In this document: positions 33,801-41,104 of the stretch, piece after piece | Position numbering within the stretch: position 1 is the stretch's first letter | Layout of the letters: every line of letters starts with the position of its first letter | DNA from: a virus | Reading direction: 5' to 3' (one strand) | Length of the DNA stretch: 64,000 nt | Virus record (IMG/VR): IMGVR_UViG_3300029319_000002 | Location: 62,001 to 126,000 of that record | The notes under the pieces: generated by a model | Databases searched by the model: none | The model's input: the letters and a program-made list of their open reading frames with translations, nothing else | Told to the model about the DNA's origin: nothing | Program-made: the position numbers and the translations under genes

Positions 33801-35217
33801 GATCACTAAGAATGTTGCTACTGGAGCAACTACTGAAATGCCCGTAGAAATTATTCCCGATACAATTAGTCAATTTGAAGATGATGAGGATGGATTACAC
33901 TTCCTTGTTAACCATAAAAATCATGGACAATATTCTAGAAACACTAATAAAGTTACAATGTCTAATATTGAAAGTGACTTAGCAGTAACAACATTAGCTT
34001 CTGATATAACTGCTACTTCTACATCATTAACTATTCTTTCAACTGATACTGATTTTGGAAATTTTGAAAATATTGGTATTGGATCAACTAATCTTGGATA
34101 TATTAAAATTGGTGAAGAGATTATTTCTTACGGATCTATTAACGGAAATGATTTGTCAGATTTAGTTAGAGGTGTTGATTCTACAGTTGCCACTTCTCAC
34201 CCATCCGGTGATTATATCTCTAAGTATGAAGTCAATGGAGTCTCATTAAGAAGAATGAATAAGAGTTTTGTTCTTAGTGATGTAACAACAAATAAAGTTA
34301 ATACTGGAAATCAGTATTATTTGAAAGTTGATATGACCTCTAATGGAACAAATAGATCCGGAACTGGTGGATATCCCAAACTATTCTTTGAAAATTCAAA
34401 AGATATTGGTGGATCAAAAGTTGAAACAACTCAAAATATAACATTCAACTCAATGACACCAAATATTCAAACTTTTATCCCAAGTTCTTGTAATATAAAT
34501 GCCAGTGTAAGGACAGTAACCGGAACTTCTGAAGATGGAGCAGAAACTTCCTATATGGATAAAGGATATGAACCTATTTCTCTAAATCAAACTAATGATT
34601 TTAATACCCCAAGATTGATTGCTTCTAGAATTAATGAAAATGAATACTTAACCAATTTACCTGGAAAAAAATCATTTACATTAAGACTTGATATGTCGTC
34701 TGAAGATGAAAATCTGTCTCCTGTTGTTGATTTAGACAGATGTAGTGTAATTTTTGTTAATAATAGTATTAATAATCCTATTGAAAATTATAAAACTGAT
34801 CCCAGAGTTAATTCATTAGATACTGATCCTCATGAAGCAGTTTATATTTCTAAAGTAGTTAATCTCCAAATTCCTTCAAATGGACTTAAAGTAATATTTG
34901 ATGCGTATAAACCTTTAGGTACTGATATTAGAGTTCTTCATAGATTAATTGGAACTGAAGAATCTTCCGAGAGATTTACACTATTCCCCGGATATAATAA
35001 TCTTGACATTATTAATAATGTGATTAATGAAAAAGATAATGATGGATCATCGGATTATTTTGTTAATTTTAGTAATACAAATGAATTTAAGGAGCATGAA
35101 TTTACTATTCAAAACACAGAATCATTTTCTTCCTATGTAATTAAAATTGTCATGACTTCTACAAATTCATCTATTGTTCCTAAAATTAGGAATTTGCGTG
35201 TCATTTCTCTAACATGA
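27817..35217 (+). CDS. Large DUF4815-type baseplate or fibre protein (2466 aa)
   Basis: The N-terminus (NSFPYFDDFDESKNYKKVLF, then PGVSVQARELTTLQSSIQNQ) is the DUF4815 pattern, found in structural proteins of large marine phages in the gp9/gp10 position. Further on lie a short coiled coil (about residues 1125-1150, IESRIENLERFTTLSLLESE), a module with IGEEIISY and LVRGVDSTVATSHPSGD (about 2100-2130), and a C-terminal segment of short strands. No signal peptide. Probably a wedge-attached fibre or tail-pin subunit; exact T4 equivalence cannot be shown. It overlaps the next gene by four bases. Confidence 0.75.
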   Translation: MSETLNLNSFPYFDDFDESKNYKKVLFKPGVSVQARELTTLQSSIQNQLEAFSDTAFFDGQIVEGGSLNYIPKLDYVLLEDTFNGIPVSSYINNFNNLVLIGELTGIQARVISVVSAEKSEKGKTTLYVKYLSSNSTDFTEKTFRDSEQLITQTSVNIGTTVFFENTPMAKCVSTNATGLGSAIKLNPGKTYIRGFFVDFDEKLLILDQYETEPSYKVGFEIDEKIITSLEDSSLNDNARGFSNFSAPGADRLQISCELGKKTIDDLDTDTFVEILRFENGILKYKSPERSYNFIEDELARRTYDESGDYIVDDFDVQIDETLNDLKNSNGLYLDTEKTYKNNEPSESLVSVSISPGKAYVRGYEIEKISNTIFEVEKARDSKLIEDSTIPVNFGKKVIVNNINGLPNTGITTYYAELRNRRKDGDHLSGSGDIVGYGRIYDNKLRESYSNNSSEQDLYLYDLQFLSEITVSSNIVSYQVGSLLEGKNSGAIGYIAGTDGLETDPTGVSTFTVYRVSGNFVPNEPYHIDGILDARLIKTVTNFSFDDTKSIKMVGSGVTYTADLLLTNETQLGDFGNTYNITARTSETGISTITSTDNRFTRVRVNDIIKYTLPGISTSFPTLNRVVSVNTAENKITVSQVEDVSNFCDGDLPSAATTVNDLVIARPGMEVSSDPGLFASIPEELVSDIDIDSSILSVRKEYNVNIANSSGTVNEGDPNFAFVGYGIDKYILIYSDGTIEPLTSQKIVLSGSSRQLDLKSLTKTTDTGATLIATLDKRNLTTTGKTIRGESAFVSRSTSPISGSGKDTLNDGLTPDVQGKYGTRVQDRDICLNHPDVIRVNAIFESENLTDPLTPTLTLTNNTSSLIESIPGEEIVGESSGAVAKVVDNLPLQTNTTTKVNFVYLNSKRFNIDEKVTFKSTNISGNIQSLTFGSRDVTSNFSFDSGQRDDYYDFGKIVRNKTGYVPAKRLLVIFDRYELSAGTNNIVNYDSYAFTNFENDIVSHKGKRNTDILDFRPRVAAYNINTAAYGPFHFQTRDFSNNSSDITVIDDETITLNYSFYLPRIDKIFLDKEGNFNYKKGISSVSPQAPFIESNSMDLFTLYYPAYTFDKEDINIDETTHKRYTMKDLRKIESRIENLERFTTLSLLESEINTLKVVDDQTGVDKFKTGFIVDGFIDENSQNTITPYNNISIDTRIGELRPATYTTALDLIWGSKSYIGIGTVSDQNIDLNTAVDLESNNLKKTGDLITLDYTTTTSIDQPYANSTLKINATGISNYVGNLKLYPSTDSWFDQNNYKKTTNYPDDPFYYKKLYAKDVENSNFFENRFHSWKDFWTGRSIIEDNKVYDGKIDPYFWKKTENQSYLPQKSPIQAITLNSEVETQNSKTVEKKLFNKNVSPYMRRRNFSFNCDSLKPSTKFYAFLDKISVKNLIIPKLLEIAMISGSFSVGEDVVGTISSQDSKQSNVKIKFRLATTNHRDGTYNNPAGIYERNPYTGEILQSNYSQTSSILNIDLSSLSSITLPEYYGYVVANMTLVGQTSGAKATVKEPRLVSNQNGLLQAAFYISKYEDDNKVFLTGKKTLKITSDEFDQEYSSDLISFAEVVFSTSGHIPIYKNDILSIRNSNFDKLSDKTNTASGDFVLDVYRNNEFTKNILLNNGFANPLAQLFSVDEPSGIFVTSIDIYFAQIDSNVPVTLDIKTVKNRIPTSISIPFSKKTLYPNQITSSADSSLPTTFEFDSPVFLEGGKIYSIMLSSDSELYEIYASNFTSESLDFLTSSEVNKISSVGELYVPGNVTQVKKDTMNLKFKLNKAKFTNNSGALTLYNPRLDFGNNQRPTLTTNPLVSKSNKQIVGLNTHIATAGIATLGLQLTQNDTQTGFIVDTLGIVGVGTSGLTVSKVGTGLTPTSGIATYSGVTFTSLSGKGTGLTGDVTVDSGSVSLINITNGGEQFSLNEVVTATLGNTGIDFQFSVGIRTSISSLVLDDIQGTFNSVNKLITKNVATGATTEMPVEIIPDTISQFEDDEDGLHFLVNHKNHGQYSRNTNKVTMSNIESDLAVTTLASDITATSTSLTILSTDTDFGNFENIGIGSTNLGYIKIGEEIISYGSINGNDLSDLVRGVDSTVATSHPSGDYISKYEVNGVSLRRMNKSFVLSDVTTNKVNTGNQYYLKVDMTSNGTNRSGTGGYPKLFFENSKDIGGSKVETTQNITFNSMTPNIQTFIPSSCNINASVRTVTGTSEDGAETSYMDKGYEPISLNQTNDFNTPRLIASRINENEYLTNLPGKKSFTLRLDMSSEDENLSPVVDLDRCSVIFVNNSINNPIENYKTDPRVNSLDTDPHEAVYISKVVNLQIPSNGLKVIFDAYKPLGTDIRVLHRLIGTEESSERFTLFPGYNNLDIINNVINEKDNDGSSDYFVNFSNTNEFKEHEFTIQNTESFSSYVIKIVMTSTNSSIVPKIRNLRVISLT

Positions 35218-35414
35218 TAAAAGTTGAAGGTCATCCAAATTTGAGGAGAGATCCCTCCTCAAATTCTATAGTTAATGTTGATATTGAATCATATAAAAGG
35301 TATAAGGCAGAATTAAAAAGAGTGAAATCTCAAGAAGAAAGAATACAAAAATTAGAAGATAAACTCGATAATATAACTAACTTATTGACAGATCTTCTAA
35401 ATAAAAATAACTAG
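35214..35414 (+). CDS. Small coiled-coil protein (66 aa)
   Basis: The ATG overlaps the preceding stop (ATGATAA). The C-terminal two thirds (YKAELKRVKSQEERIQKLED, then KLDNITNLLTDLLNKNN) show a clear heptad pattern ending in Leu positions, so an oligomeric coiled coil is likely. The N-terminus is polar. Small coiled-coil proteins at this place in cyanophages may be fibre or chaperone parts; this is inference. Between the DUF4815-type gene and gp13. Confidence 0.7.
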   Translation: MIKVEGHPNLRRDPSSNSIVNVDIESYKRYKAELKRVKSQEERIQKLEDKLDNITNLLTDLLNKNN

Positions 35415-35431
35415 GTAATCTGTAAGTTAAA

Positions 35432-36250
35432 ATGGCAAAACCGTCTACTAGGCAAGGATTAATTGATTATTGTTTGCGTAGATTAGGTGCGCCGGTACTT
35501 GAAATTAATGTCGATGATGATCAAATTGATGATTTGGTCGATGATGCGTTACAATATTTTCAAGAACGCCATTTTGATGGGGTTCAAAGAGTTTATCTAA
35601 AACACCAAATAACTTCTACAGAAATTGATCAAGCAAGAAATACTGGAATCACATCAACAGCAACTTCAACTGTTGGTGTAAGTAGTTCATATACTTGGAC
35701 AGAAGCAGCAAATTTCATTCAAGTTCCTGATAGTGTTATTGGAGTTGAAAAAGTATTTAAATTTGGAAAATCCACGGTTTCTAGTGGAATGTTTAATATT
35801 CAATACCAACTTTTTTTGAATGATATTTACTGGTTTGCTTCTACTGAATTACTTTCCTATGCGATGACAAAAAGTAGACTTGAAGACATTGATCATTTAT
35901 TAACACCATCAAATCAAATAAGATTCAATAAGAGACAAAACAGATTATATCTTGACATTGATTGGGCAAATTATAATACAGATGATTTCATTATTTTAGA
36001 GTGTTTTAGGATTCTGAATCCTAATGATTTTACTGCAGTTTACAATGATAGTTTCTTAAAAGAATATTTGACATCATTGATTAAGAAGCAGTGGGGACAA
36101 AACTTGATTAAGTTCCAGGGAGTCAAACTTCCTGGTGGAATTGAACTCAATGGAAGACAAATTTATGATGATGCAATAAGAGAAATTGAAGATATTAAGA
36201 GTAGAATGAGCAGTTATTATGAACTACCACCACTAGATATGATTGGATAA
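35432..36250 (+). CDS. gp13: gp13-like neck protein (272 aa)
   Basis: Head-completion neck protein that joins head and tail. KPSTRQGLIDYCLRRLGAPV, then EINVDDDQIDDLVDDALQYF (about residues 25-44), are the conserved gp13 N-terminal motifs of T4-like cyanophages. Length is near the T4 protein (309 aa). AAAATGG forms the start context at 35432. The gene lies in the standard gp13-gp14-gp15 order, 5 bases before gp14. Confidence 0.9.
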   Translation: MAKPSTRQGLIDYCLRRLGAPVLEINVDDDQIDDLVDDALQYFQERHFDGVQRVYLKHQITSTEIDQARNTGITSTATSTVGVSSSYTWTEAANFIQVPDSVIGVEKVFKFGKSTVSSGMFNIQYQLFLNDIYWFASTELLSYAMTKSRLEDIDHLLTPSNQIRFNKRQNRLYLDIDWANYNTDDFIILECFRILNPNDFTAVYNDSFLKEYLTSLIKKQWGQNLIKFQGVKLPGGIELNGRQIYDDAIREIEDIKSRMSSYYELPPLDMIG

Positions 36251-36255
36251 TTATC

Positions 36256-37656
36256 ATGGCATTAAATCCCTTTTTTCAACAAGGTACGACCGCAGAACAA
36301 AATTTAATTCAGAGCTTAATAAATGAGCAACTGAAAATTTATGGTGTTGAAGTCTACTATATTCCCAGAAAGTATATAACCACTAATAATATAATTAGAG
36401 AAGTTCTACAATCCGATTTTAAAGATGCATATCCCTTAGAGGCATACGTTCAAAACTACGATGGTTTTGATGGAAATCAAGATCTAATGAGTAAATTTGG
36501 TGTAAGAGTCACTGATGAGTTAACTTTAATAATTTCAAAGGAAAGATATGAAAGCTATATTCAACCAGTACTAGAGGGACTTTATAATGCAAATGAGAGT
36601 GAATATAAACTTTATACCAGACCAAAAGAAGGAGATTTAGTATGGTTTCCATTATCAGATACAATTTTTCAAATCAAATACGTTGAACACGAAAAACCTT
36701 TCTACCAACTAAAGGAAAATTACGTTTATGAATTAAGATGTGAAATCTTTGAATATGATAATGAAGTTATTGATACTGGAATTACCGATATTGATGATAA
36801 TGCAGCAGATGATGGATATATCCTATCTTTAAATCTTGCTGGAATAGGATCAACAGCAACTGCTATCACCACATTAGTAACTGGTGCCGTTAACAAATTA
36901 ACTCTTATAGATAGTGGAATTGGATATACGTCAACACCACCCATAGTTGCAATAACTTCTGCACCTTCTGGTGGAATAGATGCTACTGCAGTTGCAATAA
37001 CAACTCAACTCAGTGGTGGTGATTATGCTGTTGATGAACTCAGAATAATTAATCCTGGTGCAGGTTATACTCAAGCACCGGTAGTTAGATTTATTAGCAA
37101 TACTGGTTCTGGTGCGATTGCAACCGCAGGAATAAGCACTCTAAGTTCTATTGGAATTGTAACAGTATCTTCTGGTGGTTCTGAATATACAACTGTCCCA
37201 ACTGTAACCATAAGTGGACCTTCTGTTGGTACGACTGCCACTGGAATTGCTAAGATAGTATCTAATAGTGTAACTCAGATTCAAATAACGAATGCGGGAT
37301 TTGGATATACTGCAACTCCAACAGTTACTATAAGTGATCCAGTATCAATATCTACAGGAGGATATACGTTTAATGAAATTATAACGGGAGCAGACTCCTC
37401 CACCACTGCAAGAGTTAAGAGTTGGGATCCAGATTCCAGAATTCTTAAAGTTGGAATGATTTCTGGTGATTTTACCATTGGGGAAACTATATCTGGTGCT
37501 GGTGCAACATATGCACTTAAATCAACTGGATCTCAAGTTTCCGGTGCAGCACAAGATTTTGATACCTCTGCAAGTTATGATCAAAATGTATCGATTGAGA
37601 GTGAAGCTATAAATATAATTGATTTTACAGAAAAAAATCCCTTTGGATCCTTTTAG
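36256..37656 (+). CDS. gp14: gp14-like neck protein with repeat expansion (466 aa)
   Basis: Neck protein paired with gp13. The N-terminal 200 residues (NPFFQQGTTAEQNLIQSLIN, VYYIPRKYITTNNIIREVLQ, EGDLVWFPLSDTIFQIKYVE) are typical gp14. T4 gp14 is 256 aa. Here about residues 217-365 hold four copies of a G-x-GYTxxPxV-type repeat (GIGYTSTPP, GAGYTQAPV, GSEYTTVPT, GFGYTATPT), an expansion that also occurs in other tail proteins of this phage. The conserved C-terminus (IDFTEKNPFGSF) closes the protein, so the repeats look like an internal insertion. Confidence 0.88.
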   Translation: MALNPFFQQGTTAEQNLIQSLINEQLKIYGVEVYYIPRKYITTNNIIREVLQSDFKDAYPLEAYVQNYDGFDGNQDLMSKFGVRVTDELTLIISKERYESYIQPVLEGLYNANESEYKLYTRPKEGDLVWFPLSDTIFQIKYVEHEKPFYQLKENYVYELRCEIFEYDNEVIDTGITDIDDNAADDGYILSLNLAGIGSTATAITTLVTGAVNKLTLIDSGIGYTSTPPIVAITSAPSGGIDATAVAITTQLSGGDYAVDELRIINPGAGYTQAPVVRFISNTGSGAIATAGISTLSSIGIVTVSSGGSEYTTVPTVTISGPSVGTTATGIAKIVSNSVTQIQITNAGFGYTATPTVTISDPVSISTGGYTFNEIITGADSSTTARVKSWDPDSRILKVGMISGDFTIGETISGAGATYALKSTGSQVSGAAQDFDTSASYDQNVSIESEAINIIDFTEKNPFGSF

Positions 37657-37660
37657 ATAA

Positions 37661-39616
37661 ATGAGTTTTTTAAGAGTCACAAATATACAAGATCTTAATG
37701 GTAACAATACTGTTGCTATTACAAGTGCTTCTAGTGGAAATCTAATAGTAAAAAAAGAACTACTTGGTGAAAGTGGAGCAAACTTCACTGGAGTGGGTAC
37801 AATTAATAACATTCAGATTGGTGCAGGGATTATAACCGCTACATCTGGAGTTGTTACTTTTTTTGGAGATATAACTCCAACAGACATTAATGTTTCTGGA
37901 GCAATGACTGCTGCAGGAGGATTCACAGGAGATTTAGTCGGTGATGTTACTGGTGATTTAACGGGAAATGTAGTTGGTTTTGGTGTAAGTATTGTTGGTG
38001 TTGGTAGTTTTGGAAGTCTAAGAGTTGCTGAAGGTGGTGAAAACGGAGTAACAATTAATGAGTCTGGAATACTTTTAGATCAACTTGCTGGAATTGTAAC
38101 TTCACCAACCTTTGATGGAAATTTAACTGGAAATGTCACGGGAGATGTTGAAGGAAATATCGTAGGTCAAGGGGCAAGTATTGTAGGTGTTGGAACATTT
38201 GGAAGCGTGTTCATCACCGGAATTGGAATTACTTTAAACGAATCTGGAATTAATGTCCCTACGGGTGTTATTACTGCAACATCTTTCGATGGAAATTTTG
38301 TAGGAACTATCGATGGTAATGTTACAGGAACTGCGTCATCAGCAACGACACTAATTGATGCTGGAAATATGCTTGGAGGGACTATCAATAATGATAGATT
38401 ACCTACAACAATTATTGCAAATCTTACTGGAACAGCATCAACAGCAACTAACTTGGCAGATGCTGCTAACATCACTACTGGAACTATCAGTGATGCCAGA
38501 TTACCAGATTTAATTACATCTAATATTAATGTAGATTCTGGAATTTCTACTTTTTCCATAGTTGGTATTAGTACATTATCAGTAACCGAAGTTATTACTG
38601 GAATTGCTGACACTGCTAATAATCTGGCAGATGCTGCCAATATCACTACTGGAACAATTAGTGATGCTAGATTACCTACAGTAATTACTTCAAATATTGA
38701 TATATCAACTGGTGATTCCACATTTAACAATGTAACTGTTGGTGGTAATTTAGTGGCAACTGCAACTACTGCCACCAATCTAGCAAATGGTGCTAATATC
38801 ACTGACGGAACAATTAGTGATGCAAGATTACCTAATACGATCACTTCCAATATCAATGCCACTGATGGATCTTCATCATTTAATGAAATAACTGTTACTA
38901 CTTTAACAGTATCAGGAACCTTAACAGGAACTGCCACAACTGCTACTAATTTAGCAGATGCTGCTAATATCATCACTGGAACAATTAGTGATGCAAGATT
39001 ACCAGCAGTAATTACTTCAAATATTACTGCACCATCTGGAGCATCAACATTTGATAATTTAACTGTTACTGGTACATTTACTGGAACTGCAACTACCGCA
39101 ACTACCGCAACTAATCTAGCAAATGCTGCCAATATCACTACTGGAACAATTGATGATGCAAGATTACCAGCAGTAATTACTTCAAATATTACCGCACCAT
39201 CTGGAGCATCAACATTTGATGATTTAACTGTTACTGGTACATTAACAGGAACAGCATCATCATTAGCAAATGCTGCTAACATCAATGCTGGAACAGTTGA
39301 TAATGCTAGATTACCTAATACAATCACTTCTAATATTACTGCACCAGATGGAACATCAACATTTGATAGTTTAACTGCCACTAATGTAACCGCCACTAAT
39401 TTAACAGTATCAGGAACCTTAACTGGAACAGCAACAACATTAGCTGATGCTGGTAATATTACTACCGGAACACTTAATGTTAACAGACTACCTGCGACAC
39501 TTCCTGTGAATATTGGCATTGGCACTCAAACACTTTCATTTTCAGTAGCCGATAGCACTCTTACACTTACTGTTGATGGAATAGGATCTACATCATTCAC
39601 ACTCACATCTGGATAA
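37661..39616 (+). CDS. Repeat-rich fibre-like virion protein (651 aa)
   Basis: After an N-terminal MSFLRVTNIQDLNGNNTVAI segment, there are GDVTGDLTGNVVG-type repeats (about residues 90-200) and then about seven repeats of roughly 53-57 residues carrying NITTGTISDARLP and TSNI. Such low-complexity beta-strand repeats are typical of trimeric phage fibre shafts. The C-terminus (SFSVADSTLTLTVDGIGSTS) may be a capping domain. It is placed between gp14 and gp15, so it is probably a whisker-like or neck-attached fibre. A 452-codon antisense frame is a by-product of the repeats. Confidence 0.7.
   Translation: MSFLRVTNIQDLNGNNTVAITSASSGNLIVKKELLGESGANFTGVGTINNIQIGAGIITATSGVVTFFGDITPTDINVSGAMTAAGGFTGDLVGDVTGDLTGNVVGFGVSIVGVGSFGSLRVAEGGENGVTINESGILLDQLAGIVTSPTFDGNLTGNVTGDVEGNIVGQGASIVGVGTFGSVFITGIGITLNESGINVPTGVITATSFDGNFVGTIDGNVTGTASSATTLIDAGNMLGGTINNDRLPTTIIANLTGTASTATNLADAANITTGTISDARLPDLITSNINVDSGISTFSIVGISTLSVTEVITGIADTANNLADAANITTGTISDARLPTVITSNIDISTGDSTFNNVTVGGNLVATATTATNLANGANITDGTISDARLPNTITSNINATDGSSSFNEITVTTLTVSGTLTGTATTATNLADAANIITGTISDARLPAVITSNITAPSGASTFDNLTVTGTFTGTATTATTATNLANAANITTGTIDDARLPAVITSNITAPSGASTFDDLTVTGTLTGTASSLANAANINAGTVDNARLPNTITSNITAPDGTSTFDSLTATNVTATNLTVSGTLTGTATTLADAGNITTGTLNVNRLPATLPVNIGIGTQTLSFSVADSTLTLTVDGIGSTSFTLTSG
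38340..39480 (+). repeat. Tandem repeat region of the fibre-like gene
   Basis: Units of about 157-171 bases share ATCACTACTGGAAC, TGATGCnAGATTACC and TCnAATAT blocks. Copies start near 38465, 38635, 38795, 38965, 39125 and 39285, with an earlier diverged one near 38370. Two adjacent copies (about 39000-39075 and 39170-39245) are nearly identical over some 75 bases, which points to recent duplication or homogenisation. Confidence 0.75.
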
Positions 39617-39620
39617 AATT

Positions 39621-40661
39621 ATGTTAGGAACTTATGCATACCACGAAATTATAAGGAAAACCGTTATTGGTTTTGGTACTATTTTCAATAATATTGAAAT
39701 TAGGACTAGAAATAGTGATGGAACTTATGCACAGGTAATGAAAGTACCTTTGGCATATGGTCCAATGGACAAGTTCCTTGCAATGATTGAGCAACAGTCT
39801 CAATATAAGGATAGAATGGCAATCACTCTTCCTAGAATGGCGTTTGAGATGGTTGGATTATCTTATGATCCAACAAGAAAGACTTCAGTAACTCAAACAT
39901 TCAAGTCTGGCAATCAAAGTGGTGCTAAAAAAGTATACATGCCAGTTCCTTATAATGTAGATTTCATCTTATCAATTGCTGCAAAGCAGAATGATGATAT
40001 TCTACAAATCGTTGAGCAGATTATTCCTTATTTCCAACCTTCTTTTAATATCACAGTAAACTTAGTTTCTTCTATTGGAGAAAAGAAGGATATTCCTATT
40101 GTTCTAAACAATATTGGAATGACTACCGACTATGAAGGTAGTTTTAACGATAGATCTACTATTATCTACAATTTATCATTCACTGCAAAGACTTATATCT
40201 TTGGTGCTATTGCAGAAAATACATCCGGACTTATTAAGAAAGTGGATGTGGATTACTATACCAGCACTCAGAAGTCCGCTAAGAGACAAGTCAGATATTC
40301 TGTTACACCTAGAGCAGTAAAAGACTATGATAGTGATGCAATTACTCAACTTGTAGAAAATATTGACTTAACAGAAACTGTATTGTCACTCAATGATGCA
40401 TCTACATTCAGTGCTAAGGATTATATTGCAATCGGAAGTGAAACTATGGAAATTGTCTCCATAACTGGAAATAATATCAAAGTTAAGAGAGGTATTGAGG
40501 GAACTGGACCACAAGAACATTATACTGGAGATGCTGTCAATGCAATCACTGCTGCAGACGATGCATTGATTGCTTTCGGAGATGATTTTGGGTTCAATGA
40601 AACAACTTCATTCTTTGAAGATTTTAAAACCTATAGTCCCGTAACTGGTGAGGATGTTTAA
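39621..40661 (+). CDS. gp15: gp15-like tail sheath terminator (346 aa)
   Basis: Forms the ring at the top of the tail that stabilises the contracted sheath and joins the neck. MLGTYAYHEIIRKTVIGFGT and the following FNNIEIRTRNSDGTYAQ are the gp15 signature in T4-like cyanophages. T4 gp15 is 272 aa; the extra C-terminal 80 residues carry a DYIAIGSETMEIVSI and IKVKRGIEGTGPQEHYTGD hairpin module that also occurs in the gp7-like, DUF4815-type and gp18 proteins. It lies 3 bases before gp16. Confidence 0.9.
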   Translation: MLGTYAYHEIIRKTVIGFGTIFNNIEIRTRNSDGTYAQVMKVPLAYGPMDKFLAMIEQQSQYKDRMAITLPRMAFEMVGLSYDPTRKTSVTQTFKSGNQSGAKKVYMPVPYNVDFILSIAAKQNDDILQIVEQIIPYFQPSFNITVNLVSSIGEKKDIPIVLNNIGMTTDYEGSFNDRSTIIYNLSFTAKTYIFGAIAENTSGLIKKVDVDYYTSTQKSAKRQVRYSVTPRAVKDYDSDAITQLVENIDLTETVLSLNDASTFSAKDYIAIGSETMEIVSITGNNIKVKRGIEGTGPQEHYTGDAVNAITAADDALIAFGDDFGFNETTSFFEDFKTYSPVTGEDV

Positions 40662-40664
40662 CAT

Positions 40665-41099
40665 ATGTCAAAATTTTCTGAAATAGACAATGCTCTTGAT
40701 ATTGATGGTAAGTTTGTAGAATCGACTGTTCAAAAATTTGAAGATACCAAATTATCAATAGAAAAGTTAAAAAAATCGGATTTAGACACTGACTATGAAT
40801 ATGCAAGAGGTCAATTATACTCTCTAATTTCTAAAGGTCAAGAATCTATCAATGTAATCATGGAGATTGCACAGGATGGTGGAAGTCCCAGATCATTTGA
40901 AGTTGTTGGACAGTTAATTAAAATTGTTGCAGATATTACAGATAAGTTGGTTGATATGCAGAAAAAGATGAAAGATATGGAAGAATCTTCTAGTGGACCG
41001 AAGAGTGTAACTAATAATAATGCACTTTTTGTTGGATCAACAGCAGAACTGCAAAAACTTATAAAGGACGGTCTTCTAAATAATAAGGAGAATTCTTAA
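40665..41099 (+). CDS. gp16: gp16-like small terminase subunit (144 aa)
   Basis: Recognises phage DNA and stimulates the large terminase during packaging. The product is almost entirely helical, with the central coiled-coil region LYSLISKGQESINVIMEIAQ and VVGQLIKIVADITDKLVDMQ (about residues 47-102) that forms the oligomer in the T4 family. T4 gp16 is 164 aa. The C-terminal tail (LFVGSTAELQKLIKDGLLN) is also conserved in position. Unusually, a 1.6-kb gene separates it from gp17. Confidence 0.88.
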   Translation: MSKFSEIDNALDIDGKFVESTVQKFEDTKLSIEKLKKSDLDTDYEYARGQLYSLISKGQESINVIMEIAQDGGSPRSFEVVGQLIKIVADITDKLVDMQKKMKDMEESSSGPKSVTNNNALFVGSTAELQKLIKDGLLNNKENS

Positions 41100-41104
41100 T
41101 TCTA

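Noticed and set aside
38167-39525. 452-codon open frame on the minus strand
   Set aside because: It lies wholly inside the repeat-rich fibre-like gene. Regular repeats without TTA/CTA/TCA in this phase keep the antisense frame open; the translation is a low-complexity Val/Pro/Ala sequence with no start context.
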